Assembly: GCF_038396845.1 (NCBI RefSeq)
Contig: NZ_CP151587.1
Location: 594,001 to 658,000, forward strand
Origin: Gymnodinialimonas sp. 57CJ19
GTDB taxonomy: Bacteria; Pseudomonadota; Alphaproteobacteria; Rhodobacterales; Rhodobacteraceae
Direction: 5' to 3'
DNA length: 64,000 nucleotides
Shown one piece after another: positions 37,721 through 46,354 of the stretch. The position numbers and the translations under genes were made by a program. Within the stretch, counting starts at the first letter, position 1; each line of letters begins with the position of its first letter. Under the pieces are notes generated by a model that made no database searches, was not told the origin of the DNA, and saw only the letters and a list, made by a program, of their open reading frames with translations.

Positions 37721-38659
37721 ATGCTTGAAATTTTTCTGAAGACGCTTCCGTTCTTTGCCCTCATCGCCTTGGGTTTCCAAGCCTGTCGTACGGGGTTCTT
37801 CACCTCGGAAGGCGCGGCCTATCTGACCAAGTTCGTCTTCTACTTTGCCCTTTCGGCGATGCTGTTTCGGTTCGCAGCAAACCTATCGCTGGCCGAGATA
37901 TTCGACTGGCAGTTTGTGGGCGCCTATCTGACGGCCTGCTTCGTGGTCTATTTCATTGCCACCGCCGTCGCGATGGTGCGCAAACGCCCCGTGACAGAGG
38001 CCGCGTTCGAGGCGCAATGCGCCGTGATCGGCAATGTCGGTTTCCTCGGCGTGCCGATGCTGGTTGTGCTGTTGGGCGAGGCTTCGGCGGGGCCGGTGTT
38101 ACTGGTTTTGTCCCTGGACCTGATCGTGTTCTCCAGCCTGATTGTCATCATCGTCACAGGAAGCCGCGATGGGCGGATGTCCCTTGGGGTGCTGCGCACT
38201 GTGGGGATCGGCCTGCTGAAAAACCCGATGATCGTGTCGATCGTTCTGGGGCTGGCGTGGTCCAGTTCCGGTTGGACATTGCCCGGCCCTGTGGATGAGT
38301 TCACCGCGATCCTTGGCGCAGCCGCGACGCCGGGCGCCTTGTTCGCCATTGGCGCGTCACTGGCCGGCAAGTCAGCCGAGCGGATGTCTGTCGCGGGGTG
38401 GCTGACGTTCTGCAAACTGGTGCTGCACCCCGCTGCCGTGGCCGTCACCGCACTGCTGATCTTCGATGTGCCGCCCTATGACGCCGCCGTCATGATTGCC
38501 GCCGCCTCTTTGCCCGTGGCGGGGAACGTCTACATCCTCGCGCAGCACTATGGCGTGGCCCCGCAACGGGTATCTGCCGCGATCCTTGTGTCTACCGCTT
38601 TGTCAATTCTGACCGTGTCTGCCGTCATCGCGTGGTTGGCGCCGATCTCTGGTGTGTGA
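37721..38659 (+). CDS. AEC-family (auxin efflux carrier-like) permease
   Basis: 312 aa with about ten hydrophobic segments. The family pattern is seen in the GNVGFLGVPMLVVLLGE motif (about residues 105-121) and the repeated half near the C-terminus (AAASLPVAGNVYILAQHYG). Bacterial members carry small organic acids such as malate or malonate. Substrate unknown. Divergent from the TetR gene, whose operator lies between. Confidence 0.88.
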   Translation: MLEIFLKTLPFFALIALGFQACRTGFFTSEGAAYLTKFVFYFALSAMLFRFAANLSLAEIFDWQFVGAYLTACFVVYFIATAVAMVRKRPVTEAAFEAQCAVIGNVGFLGVPMLVVLLGEASAGPVLLVLSLDLIVFSSLIVIIVTGSRDGRMSLGVLRTVGIGLLKNPMIVSIVLGLAWSSSGWTLPGPVDEFTAILGAAATPGALFAIGASLAGKSAERMSVAGWLTFCKLVLHPAAVAVTALLIFDVPPYDAAVMIAAASLPVAGNVYILAQHYGVAPQRVSAAILVSTALSILTVSAVIAWLAPISGV

Positions 38660-38762
38660 TCCCGGCCTTACGAGCACGTAAACTGCGGCAAACACGATGA
38701 AACCGTTGCGCCACGACCCGCTGGCGCGTTAACCCACTCAAAACAACTGGGGGCACCGAGCC

Positions 38763-39596
38763 ATGGAAACCATCTCTGAGAACAAAGCCTTTGGCGGCAC
38801 GCAGGGCGTCTACACCCATAAATCCGACGCCACAGGCGGGGACATGACCTTTGGTCTGTTCATGCCCGGTGAAGCCGCGGACGGCCCGGTGCCGATCCTT
38901 TGGTATCTGTCGGGCCTGACCTGCACCCATGAAAACGCCATGAGCAAAGCCGGGGCCCAAGGGTGGGCCGCCGAGCAGGGCATCGCGGTGATTTTCCCAG
39001 ACACCTCGCCGCGCGGGGACGATGTGGCCGATGATCCGGCCTATGATCTTGGGCAAGGCGCGGGCTTTTATGTAAACGCCACCCAGAAACCTTGGGCCCC
39101 GCATTTCAACATGTGGGATTACATCGTCGATGATCTGCCGTCGCTGGTGTTCAAGAACTTCGCGCTGGATCAGGACCGCCAGGCGATTACCGGGCACTCC
39201 ATGGGCGGACACGGCGCGCTGACGATTGCCATGCGCCACCCCGATCGCTTCGCGTCGGTTTCCGCCTTCGCGCCGATCTGCAACCCGACGGAAAGTGACT
39301 GGGGCCGTAAACAGCTGACCGCCTATCTGGGCGATGATCAGGAAACATGGGCGCCCCATGATGCCACGCTTTTGATGCATGCCGCCGGTTTTGACGGGCC
39401 GATGCTGATCGACACGGGCACAAACGACCAGTTTGGCGACCTGCTGAAGACCGAAGCACTGGCCCACGCCGCGGCCCTCCGCCGCCAGGAAATCCAACTG
39501 CGGATGCAGCCGGGCTACGATCATTCGTATTTCTTCGTGTCGAGCTTCATGGAAGACCACATCACCTTCCACGCCGAAGCATTGTATTCCGCCTGA
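38763..39596 (+). CDS. fghA: S-formylglutathione hydrolase
   Basis: 277 aa alpha/beta hydrolase completing glutathione-dependent formaldehyde oxidation. Motifs: WYLSGLTCTHENAMSKAGAQ, the nucleophile elbow GHSMGGHGALTIAM (Ser about 147), the catalytic Asp region (DTGTNDQF) and His in PGYDHSYFFVSSF. The partner S-(hydroxymethyl)glutathione dehydrogenase is not in the window. Its TGA overlaps the HAD hydrolase ATG (TGATG). Confidence 0.94.
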   Translation: METISENKAFGGTQGVYTHKSDATGGDMTFGLFMPGEAADGPVPILWYLSGLTCTHENAMSKAGAQGWAAEQGIAVIFPDTSPRGDDVADDPAYDLGQGAGFYVNATQKPWAPHFNMWDYIVDDLPSLVFKNFALDQDRQAITGHSMGGHGALTIAMRHPDRFASVSAFAPICNPTESDWGRKQLTAYLGDDQETWAPHDATLLMHAAGFDGPMLIDTGTNDQFGDLLKTEALAHAAALRRQEIQLRMQPGYDHSYFFVSSFMEDHITFHAEALYSA

Positions 39597-40219
39597 TGGC
39601 GGTTCAGGCCGTCATCTTTGACATCGGCAATGTGCTGATCGAGTGGCAACCCGAGCGCCACTATGACCGCGTGATCGGAGAGGCCCGCCGCCGCGAGATG
39701 TTCGCCGCCGTGGATTTGCACGCCATGAACGACCGTGTGGATCAGGGAGAGAACTTTCTGGCGATGGTGCAGGAATGCGCCGCCGCCTACCCCGCGTTTC
39801 ACGATGAAATCATGCTGTGGCACGACGATTGGTTGCACATGGCCTCTCCCGCTATACCGCAGTCGGTGACGCTCCTGCGCAATTTGCGCCGCCGTGGCGT
39901 GGCCGTGTTTGCGCTGTCGAATTTCGGGGTGGAGACCTTTGAGATCGCCCTGCCGGAGTATCCGTTTCTGGGTGAATTCGACCGGTCCTATATTTCGGGT
40001 CACATGGGGATCACGAAGCCCGATCCGCAGATTTATGCTCAGGTAGAAGCGGATTGTGGCCTATCCCCCGAGAGCCTGCTTTTCGCTGACGACCGGGTCG
40101 ATAATATCAAGGCCGCCGCCAAACGCGGATGGCAAACGCACCTGTTTGACGGCCCCGAAGGATGGGCCGACCGGCTGGTGCAAGAAGGGCTGTTGAGCAA
40201 AGAGGATGCGGGTTTATGA
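39596..40219 (+). CDS. HAD-superfamily hydrolase (subfamily IA)
   Basis: 207 aa. The nucleophile motif I is VIFDIGNVLIEWQPE (DxGxV form), motif II lies near FALSNFG, motif III Lys is in MGITKPDPQIY, and motif IV is LLFADDRVDNI. This pattern fits phosphatase or haloacid-dehalogenase-like members; substrate unknown. Coupled by overlapping start/stop codons with fghA before and the ornithine cyclodeaminase gene after, so the three form one operon. Confidence 0.9.
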   Translation: MAVQAVIFDIGNVLIEWQPERHYDRVIGEARRREMFAAVDLHAMNDRVDQGENFLAMVQECAAAYPAFHDEIMLWHDDWLHMASPAIPQSVTLLRNLRRRGVAVFALSNFGVETFEIALPEYPFLGEFDRSYISGHMGITKPDPQIYAQVEADCGLSPESLLFADDRVDNIKAAAKRGWQTHLFDGPEGWADRLVQEGLLSKEDAGL

Positions 40220-41124
40220 CGTTGATTATCGGACCTGAGGCGGAAGCCTCGCTTGATTGGATTGCCTTGAGTGACGCGATTGAGGCGGGCCACCGGCTGC
40301 CTCGCGCGCAGATCGACGACACGTTCCTGTATCGCGGAGAAGATACGCTGCTTAGCCGCGCCGCATGGATCGACGGGTTGGGCCAATTGGTGAAGACCGC
40401 CACGATCTTTCCGGGCAACAAGGATCTGGGAAAACCGGCGATCAACGGCGGCGTGTGTCTGTTCTCGGACCGGGACGGCACGCTGGAAGCGATCATAGAC
40501 TTCCATTTGCTGACGAAGTGGAAGACAGCGGGCGACAGCCTTTTGGCGGCGAGGAAGTTGGCAAGGCCGGACGCGAAACGCATTCTGCTTGTGGGGGCGG
40601 GCAGCGTGGCGGAGTCGTTGTATCATGCCTATTCGGCGGCGTTCCCTGACGCTCAGTTCACCATATGGAACCGAAGCCTCGCCAAAGCCGCCGCCTTTGC
40701 AGCACGCTATGAGGACATGGCGATTGCCCGGGATCTGGAGGCGGCCGTGGGCGAGGCCGAGATCATCGGCACCGGCACGATGGCGACGGAGCCTGTGATT
40801 ATGGGCAAGTGGCTGTCACCGGGCACGCACCTGGATCTGATTGGGGCGTATCGGCCTGATATGCGGGAAGCTGACGATGATGCCTTGCGGCGGTCTCGGG
40901 TGTTTGTGGACAGCCGGGCCACGACGCTGGGGCATATCGGGGAGCTGAAGATACCCTTGGAGGAGGGGGTGTTTTTTGAGAGCGACGTGGTGGCGGATTT
41001 CTACGAGATGGAAGCGGTGACGCGGACCTCGGACCACGAAATTACCCTGTGCAAGAATGGTGGGGGGGCGCATCTGGATTTGATGGTGGCCCGTTATATT
41101 CTGGACGCGGTACGCGCTGGGTAG
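40216..41124 (+). CDS. Ornithine cyclodeaminase / mu-crystallin family protein
   Basis: 302 aa NAD(P)-dependent fold. The Rossmann motif is ILLVGAGSVAESLYHAY, with an upstream substrate-side Lys/Arg region (LLTKWKTAGDSLLAARKLARP) and GTHLDLIGAYRPDMREADDDALRRSRVFVDSR in the second half. Family members convert ornithine to proline or reduce cyclic imines; the true substrate is not certain. ATG 40216 overlaps the HAD stop (ATGA). Confidence 0.88.
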   Translation: MTLIIGPEAEASLDWIALSDAIEAGHRLPRAQIDDTFLYRGEDTLLSRAAWIDGLGQLVKTATIFPGNKDLGKPAINGGVCLFSDRDGTLEAIIDFHLLTKWKTAGDSLLAARKLARPDAKRILLVGAGSVAESLYHAYSAAFPDAQFTIWNRSLAKAAAFAARYEDMAIARDLEAAVGEAEIIGTGTMATEPVIMGKWLSPGTHLDLIGAYRPDMREADDDALRRSRVFVDSRATTLGHIGELKIPLEEGVFFESDVVADFYEMEAVTRTSDHEITLCKNGGGAHLDLMVARYILDAVRAG

Positions 41125-41156
41125 GCTTGTTTCGCCCGCGCTGCGCACGACCGATT

Positions 41157-41227
41157 GGGGGGGCCAGACCCGGCAACTGGGGGGCGCTGCCCCCAGACCC
41201 CCCGGAGGTGTAAGGCCAAGATGAAGG
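41157..41227 (+). repeat. Dispersed structured repeat, long form
   Basis: GGGGGGGCCAGACCC, inner hairpin CTGGGGG-GCGCTG-CCCCCAG (41177-41196), then ACCCCCCGGAGGTGTAAGGCCAAGATGAAGG. It lies between the convergent ornithine cyclodeaminase and MFS genes and almost touches the MFS stop codon, so it may double as a terminator for either strand. Confidence 0.7.
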
Positions 41228-41230
41228 GGG

Positions 41231-42478
41231 CTAGGCTGAGAAGGCCGCGCGTTGGCCGAGGGGTGTTTCCTTGATTGGCAAGTGAATGATGGCGCTTAGA
41301 GCACCGACGCCGACCCCGACCCACCAGACGGCGGTGTAGTCGCCATAGGCATCGAAGAGTTCTCCGCCAAGCCAGACGCCCATGAAGCTGCCCAACTGGT
41401 GGCTGAAGAAGACGATGCCGTAGAGCGTGCCCATGTAGCGGAGGCCGTAGATGTAGCCGACGAGACCGCTGGTGAGGGGGACAGTCGCGAGCCAGAGGGA
41501 CCCCATCACGGCAGAGAAGATAAGCACAGATGTGGGTGTCATCGGAAGCAGGATGAAGGCGGCGGCCGCGATGGTGCGGCCTGTGTAGATGGCGGCCAGC
41601 AGGTTCTTTTTTGAGTAGGTGTTCCCGAGGTAGGCCGCGAGGAGTGTGCCGCCGATATTAGCCGCGCCGATCACCGCGATGGCCATGGCACCGAGGGCAG
41701 AGGTCGTGGTGACGCCGATGGAGTGCAGGAGTCCCCCCGGCGTGATGGGGCCGCAGAATTCGGTGATGAAGGCGGGGAAGTGGGCAGTGATGAAGCCCAG
41801 TTGGTAGCCACAAGAGAAGAACCCGATGAAGATCAGGGTGAAAGAGGGGTCGCGGATCGCTTTGGCAAGAATTTGCGTCAACGTCTCTTCCAGTTGCGGC
41901 GAGGACGGGCGCTCTGGCGCGCGGAGGAGCGGCAGGAACAGGAGCGAAGCGAAGACCAGTGCCGCGAAGATCAGGAACACGGTTTGCCAGGGGAAGGCGC
42001 CCAGAAGCGCCTCGGCGATCGGGGGGCCGATGATTTGCCCGGCAGAGCCCATGGCGGTCGCTACGCCCAATGTCATGGAGCGGTTTTTATCGGACGCGGC
42101 ACGGGCGACCATGGCAAGGATGACGCCGAAACCTGTGCCTGCGATGCCAAAGCCCACCAGCACCTCCAGCAATTGGTGTTGGCCAGGGGTGATCGCATAG
42201 GCCGATACCACCAGGCCCACCACATAAAGCGCGACCCCCAGAAAGATCGCTTTGCGGTCGCCGAACTTCTCGGCAATCGCGCCGAAGATCGGCTGACCGA
42301 TGCCCCAAGCGAGGTTTTGCACCGCAATCGCCATGCTGAATTCTGCCCTTAGCCAGCCGAACTCTGCTGCGATGGGGATCTGGAACACGCCGAAGCTGGC
42401 CCGGATCGCGAAGCTGATCAGGATGATGGCACATCCGCCGATCAGGACGGGGGTGAAGAAGCTGTTTTGGCGATCCAT
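41231..42478 (-). CDS. Major facilitator superfamily transporter
   Basis: 415 aa with about twelve transmembrane segments. Motif-A-like loop in FGAIAEKFGDRKAIFLG; AVQNLAWGIGQPIFG in the first helices. It resembles monocarboxylate/oxalate-formate (OFA) type permeases but the substrate is not deducible. Monocistronic. Its 3' end abuts a dispersed repeat. Start ATG 42478; the divergent zapE gene begins 142 bp away. Confidence 0.87.
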   Translation of the reverse strand: MDRQNSFFTPVLIGGCAIILISFAIRASFGVFQIPIAAEFGWLRAEFSMAIAVQNLAWGIGQPIFGAIAEKFGDRKAIFLGVALYVVGLVVSAYAITPGQHQLLEVLVGFGIAGTGFGVILAMVARAASDKNRSMTLGVATAMGSAGQIIGPPIAEALLGAFPWQTVFLIFAALVFASLLFLPLLRAPERPSSPQLEETLTQILAKAIRDPSFTLIFIGFFSCGYQLGFITAHFPAFITEFCGPITPGGLLHSIGVTTTSALGAMAIAVIGAANIGGTLLAAYLGNTYSKKNLLAAIYTGRTIAAAAFILLPMTPTSVLIFSAVMGSLWLATVPLTSGLVGYIYGLRYMGTLYGIVFFSHQLGSFMGVWLGGELFDAYGDYTAVWWVGVGVGALSAIIHLPIKETPLGQRAAFSA

Positions 42479-42620
42479 GGGGTCACTTTCCGGGTTTCGA
42501 GGCGACTGTGACGGGCCGGGGGTGGCGCGTCAAATCAGGCCTTGTGACCTATTGGTTCACATTCCTTGAAGGTGCTGATCTCTATGGGCAAACGCCCCAG
42601 GTTTCCGATAGAACGACGCC

Positions 42621-43706
42621 ATGTCTCAGCCGCTTACCCTGCTTTACGATACCCGTGTCTCTGAGGGGCTTTTGCGCCCTGACCCTGCGCAACGTGCTGT
42701 CATGGCGCGTCTGGAGGAGGTACGTGCCACCCTTGATGTGCCGCAGTCCAAGGGCTTTCTGGCAAGGTTCCGCAAGGCAGAACCGACGGGCCTGAGGGGG
42801 CTGTACCTTTGGGGCGGCGTGGGGCGCGGAAAATCCATGTTGATGGATTTGTTCTTTCAGCACGCGGGCATTGCCGAGAAGCGACGGGTCCATTTCCATG
42901 CTTTCATGCAAGAGGTTCAGGCCGCTTTGCATGAAGCGCGAAAGACCGGCGTGGACGACGCGATCAAGCCTGTGGCCGAAGACATCGCCCGCGACCTGAA
43001 GTTACTGTGTTTCGATGAGATGCAGATCACCGATATCGCCGATGCGATGATCGTCGGGCGCTTGTTTGAGAGATTGTTTGAGGCCGGAGTTGTGGTTGTC
43101 ACGACCTCGAACAGGCCGCCGGCAGACCTCTATAAGGATGGGTTGAACCGGCAGTTGTTCCTGCCCTTCATCGAGCTTCTGGAAGAGCGGATGGAGGTCT
43201 ATCAGCTCGATGCAGAGACTGATTATCGCCAAGACCGATTGTCGGGAGAGCAGGTTTGGTTCACCCCTGCCGATGCTAATGCCAAGCGGGCCATTGACCT
43301 GATCTGGCGCGACTTGACCGGCGGGCGGGATGAGCCGTTGACGCTGGAGGTCAAGGGCCGCGATGTGGTGATCCCAAGGTTCTGGGCGGGGCAGGCAAGG
43401 GCCAGTTTTGCAGCGCTTTGTGGCACCGCTTTGGGGCCAGCTGACTACCTTGCCTTGGTGGGGGCGGCCAATGTGTTGGTTCTGGAAGATATCCCGCAGA
43501 TGGGTCCGGCCAATGCCAATGAGGCGAAGCGGTTCGTGACGTTGATTGATACGTTGTACGAAGGCAATGTGCGCCTGATCGCCAGCGCCGAGGCCGAGCC
43601 AGAGGCGCTTTACGTTGAAGGCACGGGCGCCTTTGAATTTGAACGCACCGCCAGCCGTTTGCGCGAAATGCAGGGTGCGGACTGGGGCGCAGGGTCAGCG
43701 GGGTAA
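42621..43706 (+). CDS. zapE: Cell-division ATPase ZapE (AFG1-like)
   Basis: 361 aa. Walker A is in GLYLWGGVGRGKSMLMDLFF (about residues 60-79), Walker B LLCFDEMQITDIADAMI, and the sensor region VVVTTSNRPPADLYKDGLNRQLFLPFI, all standard for the family. ZapE acts at the constricting Z-ring in E. coli; mitochondrial AFG1/LACE1 is related. Convergent with the CAT-like gene (10-bp gap). Confidence 0.93.
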   Translation: MSQPLTLLYDTRVSEGLLRPDPAQRAVMARLEEVRATLDVPQSKGFLARFRKAEPTGLRGLYLWGGVGRGKSMLMDLFFQHAGIAEKRRVHFHAFMQEVQAALHEARKTGVDDAIKPVAEDIARDLKLLCFDEMQITDIADAMIVGRLFERLFEAGVVVVTTSNRPPADLYKDGLNRQLFLPFIELLEERMEVYQLDAETDYRQDRLSGEQVWFTPADANAKRAIDLIWRDLTGGRDEPLTLEVKGRDVVIPRFWAGQARASFAALCGTALGPADYLALVGAANVLVLEDIPQMGPANANEAKRFVTLIDTLYEGNVRLIASAEAEPEALYVEGTGAFEFERTASRLREMQGADWGAGSAG

Positions 43707-43716
43707 TACCCGCGCT

Positions 43717-44343
43717 TTACAGCCCGTCCAATGCCGCTTGAACTGCCGTGAAATAGGCACCGACATGGGCGCCATCGGCCAAGGCGTGGTGCACCTCCAG
43801 GGTCATGGCCATGGACCAGCGCCCGCCGTTCTCGACGATCTTGCCCCAACTGACACGGGGGATGCAGTCTTCGGGGCCGGGCATCGCATTGCTGATCGAG
43901 GAATAATCGAGCCAAGGCAGGCAGGACATGTAGCACAGGTCATCGCGCTCGTTGGCATTGGCCGCGAGGTTGCCGGACTTCGCCGCAGCGTCGATCAGGG
44001 ATTTGGCCGTTGCGTTAAAGCGGGTGAAATCGGGATCGAAGGGCACATAGGCATAGGTGAAGCTGCCCGTTTCCGTGGGCACGGTCATCGACATTTCCAC
44101 GGCATCGTGGCGGATGACACGATCGCCGCGAAACCGCATCAACAACTCGGGCACTGCGTGGATGCCTGCACCAATGGCGAAGAGGCTGGCACGATAGGGT
44201 GACACGCCGGAAGGTTTCAAGCGCACCATCAGATCGGTCACGTCGATCCGGGAGGTGACGGCAAAATGGGGGCGATCATAGCTGCGAAAGAAGTGGTACT
44301 GCGCGGCACGGGGCCATGTGGACAGGTCTACGGGGTGTTCCAT
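43717..44343 (-). CDS. Chloramphenicol-acetyltransferase-like protein
   Basis: 208 aa with the CAT fold pattern: WPRAAQYHFFRSYDRPHFAVTSRIDVT at the N-terminus, and the catalytic histidine in EVHHALADGAHVG (CATs have HHAVCDG). It is shorter in sequence identity than resistance enzymes and probably is a housekeeping acetyltransferase; no resistance is implied. The ATG overlaps the TGA of the secreted protein gene upstream (TGATG). Confidence 0.82.
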   Translation of the reverse strand: MEHPVDLSTWPRAAQYHFFRSYDRPHFAVTSRIDVTDLMVRLKPSGVSPYRASLFAIGAGIHAVPELLMRFRGDRVIRHDAVEMSMTVPTETGSFTYAYVPFDPDFTRFNATAKSLIDAAAKSGNLAANANERDDLCYMSCLPWLDYSSISNAMPGPEDCIPRVSWGKIVENGGRWSMAMTLEVHHALADGAHVGAYFTAVQAALDGL

Positions 44344-44858
44344 CAGCTTACCGGAATTGTGGTTTCACAGCTAAGCGCGACATCCATCGGTTGCACGAAA
44401 AGCGGCGTGTTGGGGTCGATCGAGCTGTCTTCGATCCAGAGGTTATTGATGCACACGTCCTGGGCGTAATTGCCGCCGTTCCAGCCAAAACCCGCCTGCG
44501 CACCGCAGTTGTTCACCTGACCGTTGGCGTTCCATTCCTGATAGGAATTTTCCGCCCGGATGCCGCCGGTGGGGAATTGCAGGGTGGTGGTGTCGAACCG
44601 CAGCAGCCAAGAGGTGCCGTTCGTGGCCTCTGTCAGGTTCCAAGACCCGATGGCGACGCCGTCGATATGGCCGATGATCTGGAAATCGGTGACTTGGTCT
44701 TGGGTGATGAGGCCGGTGTTTAGAAGGGCATCGGGAAAGCCGATGCGGCCTTCCATCGTGTAGCCATTGGCTCCGACCCAACAGAACTGAAACTGCGCCG
44801 CATTCAGGGGCGCGGCGGAGAGGAGAAGGGCGGCGAAAAGGGAGGCGCGGTGTACCAT
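44343..44858 (-). CDS. Secreted protein of unknown function
   Basis: 171 aa from ATG 44858. Signal peptide (LFAALLLSAAPLNA|A), then a beta-rich domain with several aromatics (FCWVGANGYTMEGRIGFPDALL, GTSWLLRF) and four cysteines (FCW, NNCGAQ, DVCINN, LSCET). The pattern suggests an exported disulfide-stabilised domain; I do not recognise the family. Coupled to the CAT-like gene by overlapping stop/start. Confidence 0.75.
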   Translation of the reverse strand: MVHRASLFAALLLSAAPLNAAQFQFCWVGANGYTMEGRIGFPDALLNTGLITQDQVTDFQIIGHIDGVAIGSWNLTEATNGTSWLLRFDTTTLQFPTGGIRAENSYQEWNANGQVNNCGAQAGFGWNGGNYAQDVCINNLWIEDSSIDPNTPLFVQPMDVALSCETTIPVS

Positions 44859-44898
44859 GAGGCAAAGGTGGCCTGCACGTCGGGGCAGGTCAACCATC

Positions 44899-44976
44899 GG
44901 CGTCAGCCGTTGGCGTCAGCCGTTGGCGTCAGCCGTTGGCGTCAGCCGTTGGCGTCAGCCGTTGGCATTAGCCGTT
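44899..44976. repeat. Tandem repeat: six 13-bp units at the folC 3' end
   Basis: Five perfect units of GGCGTCAGCCGTT and one variant (GGCATTAGCCGTT), in direct tandem. The variant unit contains the folC stop codon (44968-44970 on the plus strand as TTA). Thirteen is not a multiple of three. It fills the gap between folC and the upstream-facing secreted protein gene. Confidence 0.9.
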
Positions 44977-46233
44977 GGTCCTGAGGATCTCACCGGCCAA
45001 ATAGAGAGAGCCACAGATCAGGACACGGGCGGTTGGGTCGGTGGCGATGATTTGGGCCAACGCCTCATCCACGCTCGGCGCGACGTGGGTCGGGATCCCC
45101 GCGGCTTGGGCGGCCGAAGCTGTGTCTTCGGCGCTGAGCGTTGCCGTTTGGCCCGGAATGGAGACCGCCGTCAGGGATTTGGCCCAAGGACGAAGGGGGG
45201 CCATGTAGCCGGTCACGTCCTTGGTGTTGAGCATCCCGCAGATCAGATAGGTTGGACGTTCGGGAAGGGTTTCCAGCGTGGCGGCAATGGCACGGGACGC
45301 GTGCGGGTTGTGGCCGCCATCGAGCCAAAGCTCGGCCTTGGGGGCGGCGTCCGTCAGGGGACCAGAGCGGAGTTTCTGCATCCGAGCGGGCCAGCTTGCG
45401 TTCTCCATCGCGGCATCGGGGTTTCCAACGCCAAGGGTACGCAGGGCGGCCAGGGCCGTGCCCGCATTCTGGATTTGATGCGGCCCGGCGAGGGCGGGCA
45501 TGGGCAGATCGAGCAGCCCGGTTTCATCCTGGAAGATCAGGCGACCGCGTTCGGTGGAAACTTGCCAGTGCTGGCCATGGGCGACGACCGGCGCGCCAAG
45601 GCGGGCGGCTTTGTCCTCGATCACCTCCAGGGCGGCGTCTTTCTGCGGTCCGACGATAACCGGCACGCCACGTTTGATGATGCCCGCCTTTTCGCCGGCG
45701 ATTTCGGCCAGCGTATCCCCGAGGAACTGCTGATGGTCCAGGTCAATAGGGGTGAGGACGGTGAGGGCCGGCGTGTCGATCACGTTGGTGGCGTCGAGCC
45801 TGCCGCCGAGGCCCACTTCCAGCAGCGTGTAATCGGCCGGCGTGGTGGCGAAGGCATGGAAGGCGGCGGCGGTTGTGATCTCGAAGTAAGTGATCGGATC
45901 GGGGCCATTGGCGCTGAGGCAGGTGTCGAGAATGGCGGAGAGGTGATCCTCGTCGATCAGGGAACCGGCAAGGCGGATGCGTTCGTGGAACCGGGCAAGG
46001 TGGGGTGACGTATAGGCATGGGCGGAGAGGCCCGCGCCTTCGAGGCCCGCCCGGATCATCGCCTGGGTGGAGCCTTTGCCATTGGTGCCCGCCACGTGGA
46101 TCACGGGGGGAATACGCCGTTCGGGATGGTCGAGCGCGGCGAGGATGCGCCACATCCGATCAAGGGTCAGGTCGATGATCTTGGGGTGCAGCGCCATCAT
46201 GCGCGCGAGCAGGTGATCCGATTGAGGCGTCAT
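44968..46233 (-). CDS. folC: Dihydrofolate synthase / folylpolyglutamate synthase
   Basis: 421 aa Mur-ligase-fold enzyme adding glutamate to dihydropteroate and folates. Motifs: the ATP loop HVAGTNGKGSTQAM, SPHLARFHERIRLAG, the Omega-loop region, and ELWLDGGHNPHASRAI in the C-terminal domain. I chose ATG 46233 rather than the GTG-type start 18 bp upstream. Its last codons are inside the 13-bp tandem repeat. Follows accD on the same strand across a dispersed repeat. Confidence 0.95.
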   Translation of the reverse strand: MTPQSDHLLARMMALHPKIIDLTLDRMWRILAALDHPERRIPPVIHVAGTNGKGSTQAMIRAGLEGAGLSAHAYTSPHLARFHERIRLAGSLIDEDHLSAILDTCLSANGPDPITYFEITTAAAFHAFATTPADYTLLEVGLGGRLDATNVIDTPALTVLTPIDLDHQQFLGDTLAEIAGEKAGIIKRGVPVIVGPQKDAALEVIEDKAARLGAPVVAHGQHWQVSTERGRLIFQDETGLLDLPMPALAGPHQIQNAGTALAALRTLGVGNPDAAMENASWPARMQKLRSGPLTDAAPKAELWLDGGHNPHASRAIAATLETLPERPTYLICGMLNTKDVTGYMAPLRPWAKSLTAVSIPGQTATLSAEDTASAAQAAGIPTHVAPSVDEALAQIIATDPTARVLICGSLYLAGEILRTNG

Positions 46234-46318
46234 GGCAAATCCTGCGGGCAAGGCACCGATGGGAGGGACGTGAGGCTTCCCCCATTGGCGTCATACGGGG
46301 CTCAGGCGGGGTGCATGA

Positions 46319-46345
46319 GTTGTATTGGCCAAGATGAAGGGGGAG
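46319..46345 (+). repeat. Dispersed repeat, short form, between accD and folC
   Basis: GAGTTGTATTGGCCAAG then ATGAAGGGGGAGCGG. It is in the opposite orientation to the two minus-strand genes around it. Its AGCGGCGCGTGTT tail also matches the end of the copy at 52599-52676. Confidence 0.7.
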
Positions 46346-46354
46346 CGGCGCGTG

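Noticed and set aside
43717..44343. Antibiotic-resistance gene (chloramphenicol acetyltransferase)
   Set aside because: The catalytic motif is HHALADG rather than HHAVCDG and the gene lies in native-looking context coupled to a secreted protein gene, so a resistance role is not supported.
44857..46008. 383-residue plus-strand frame opposite folC that includes the 13-bp repeat
   Set aside because: The repeat makes the frame look like a repeat protein (repeated WRQPLAS-type units), but the remainder is FolC antisense without coding signals.
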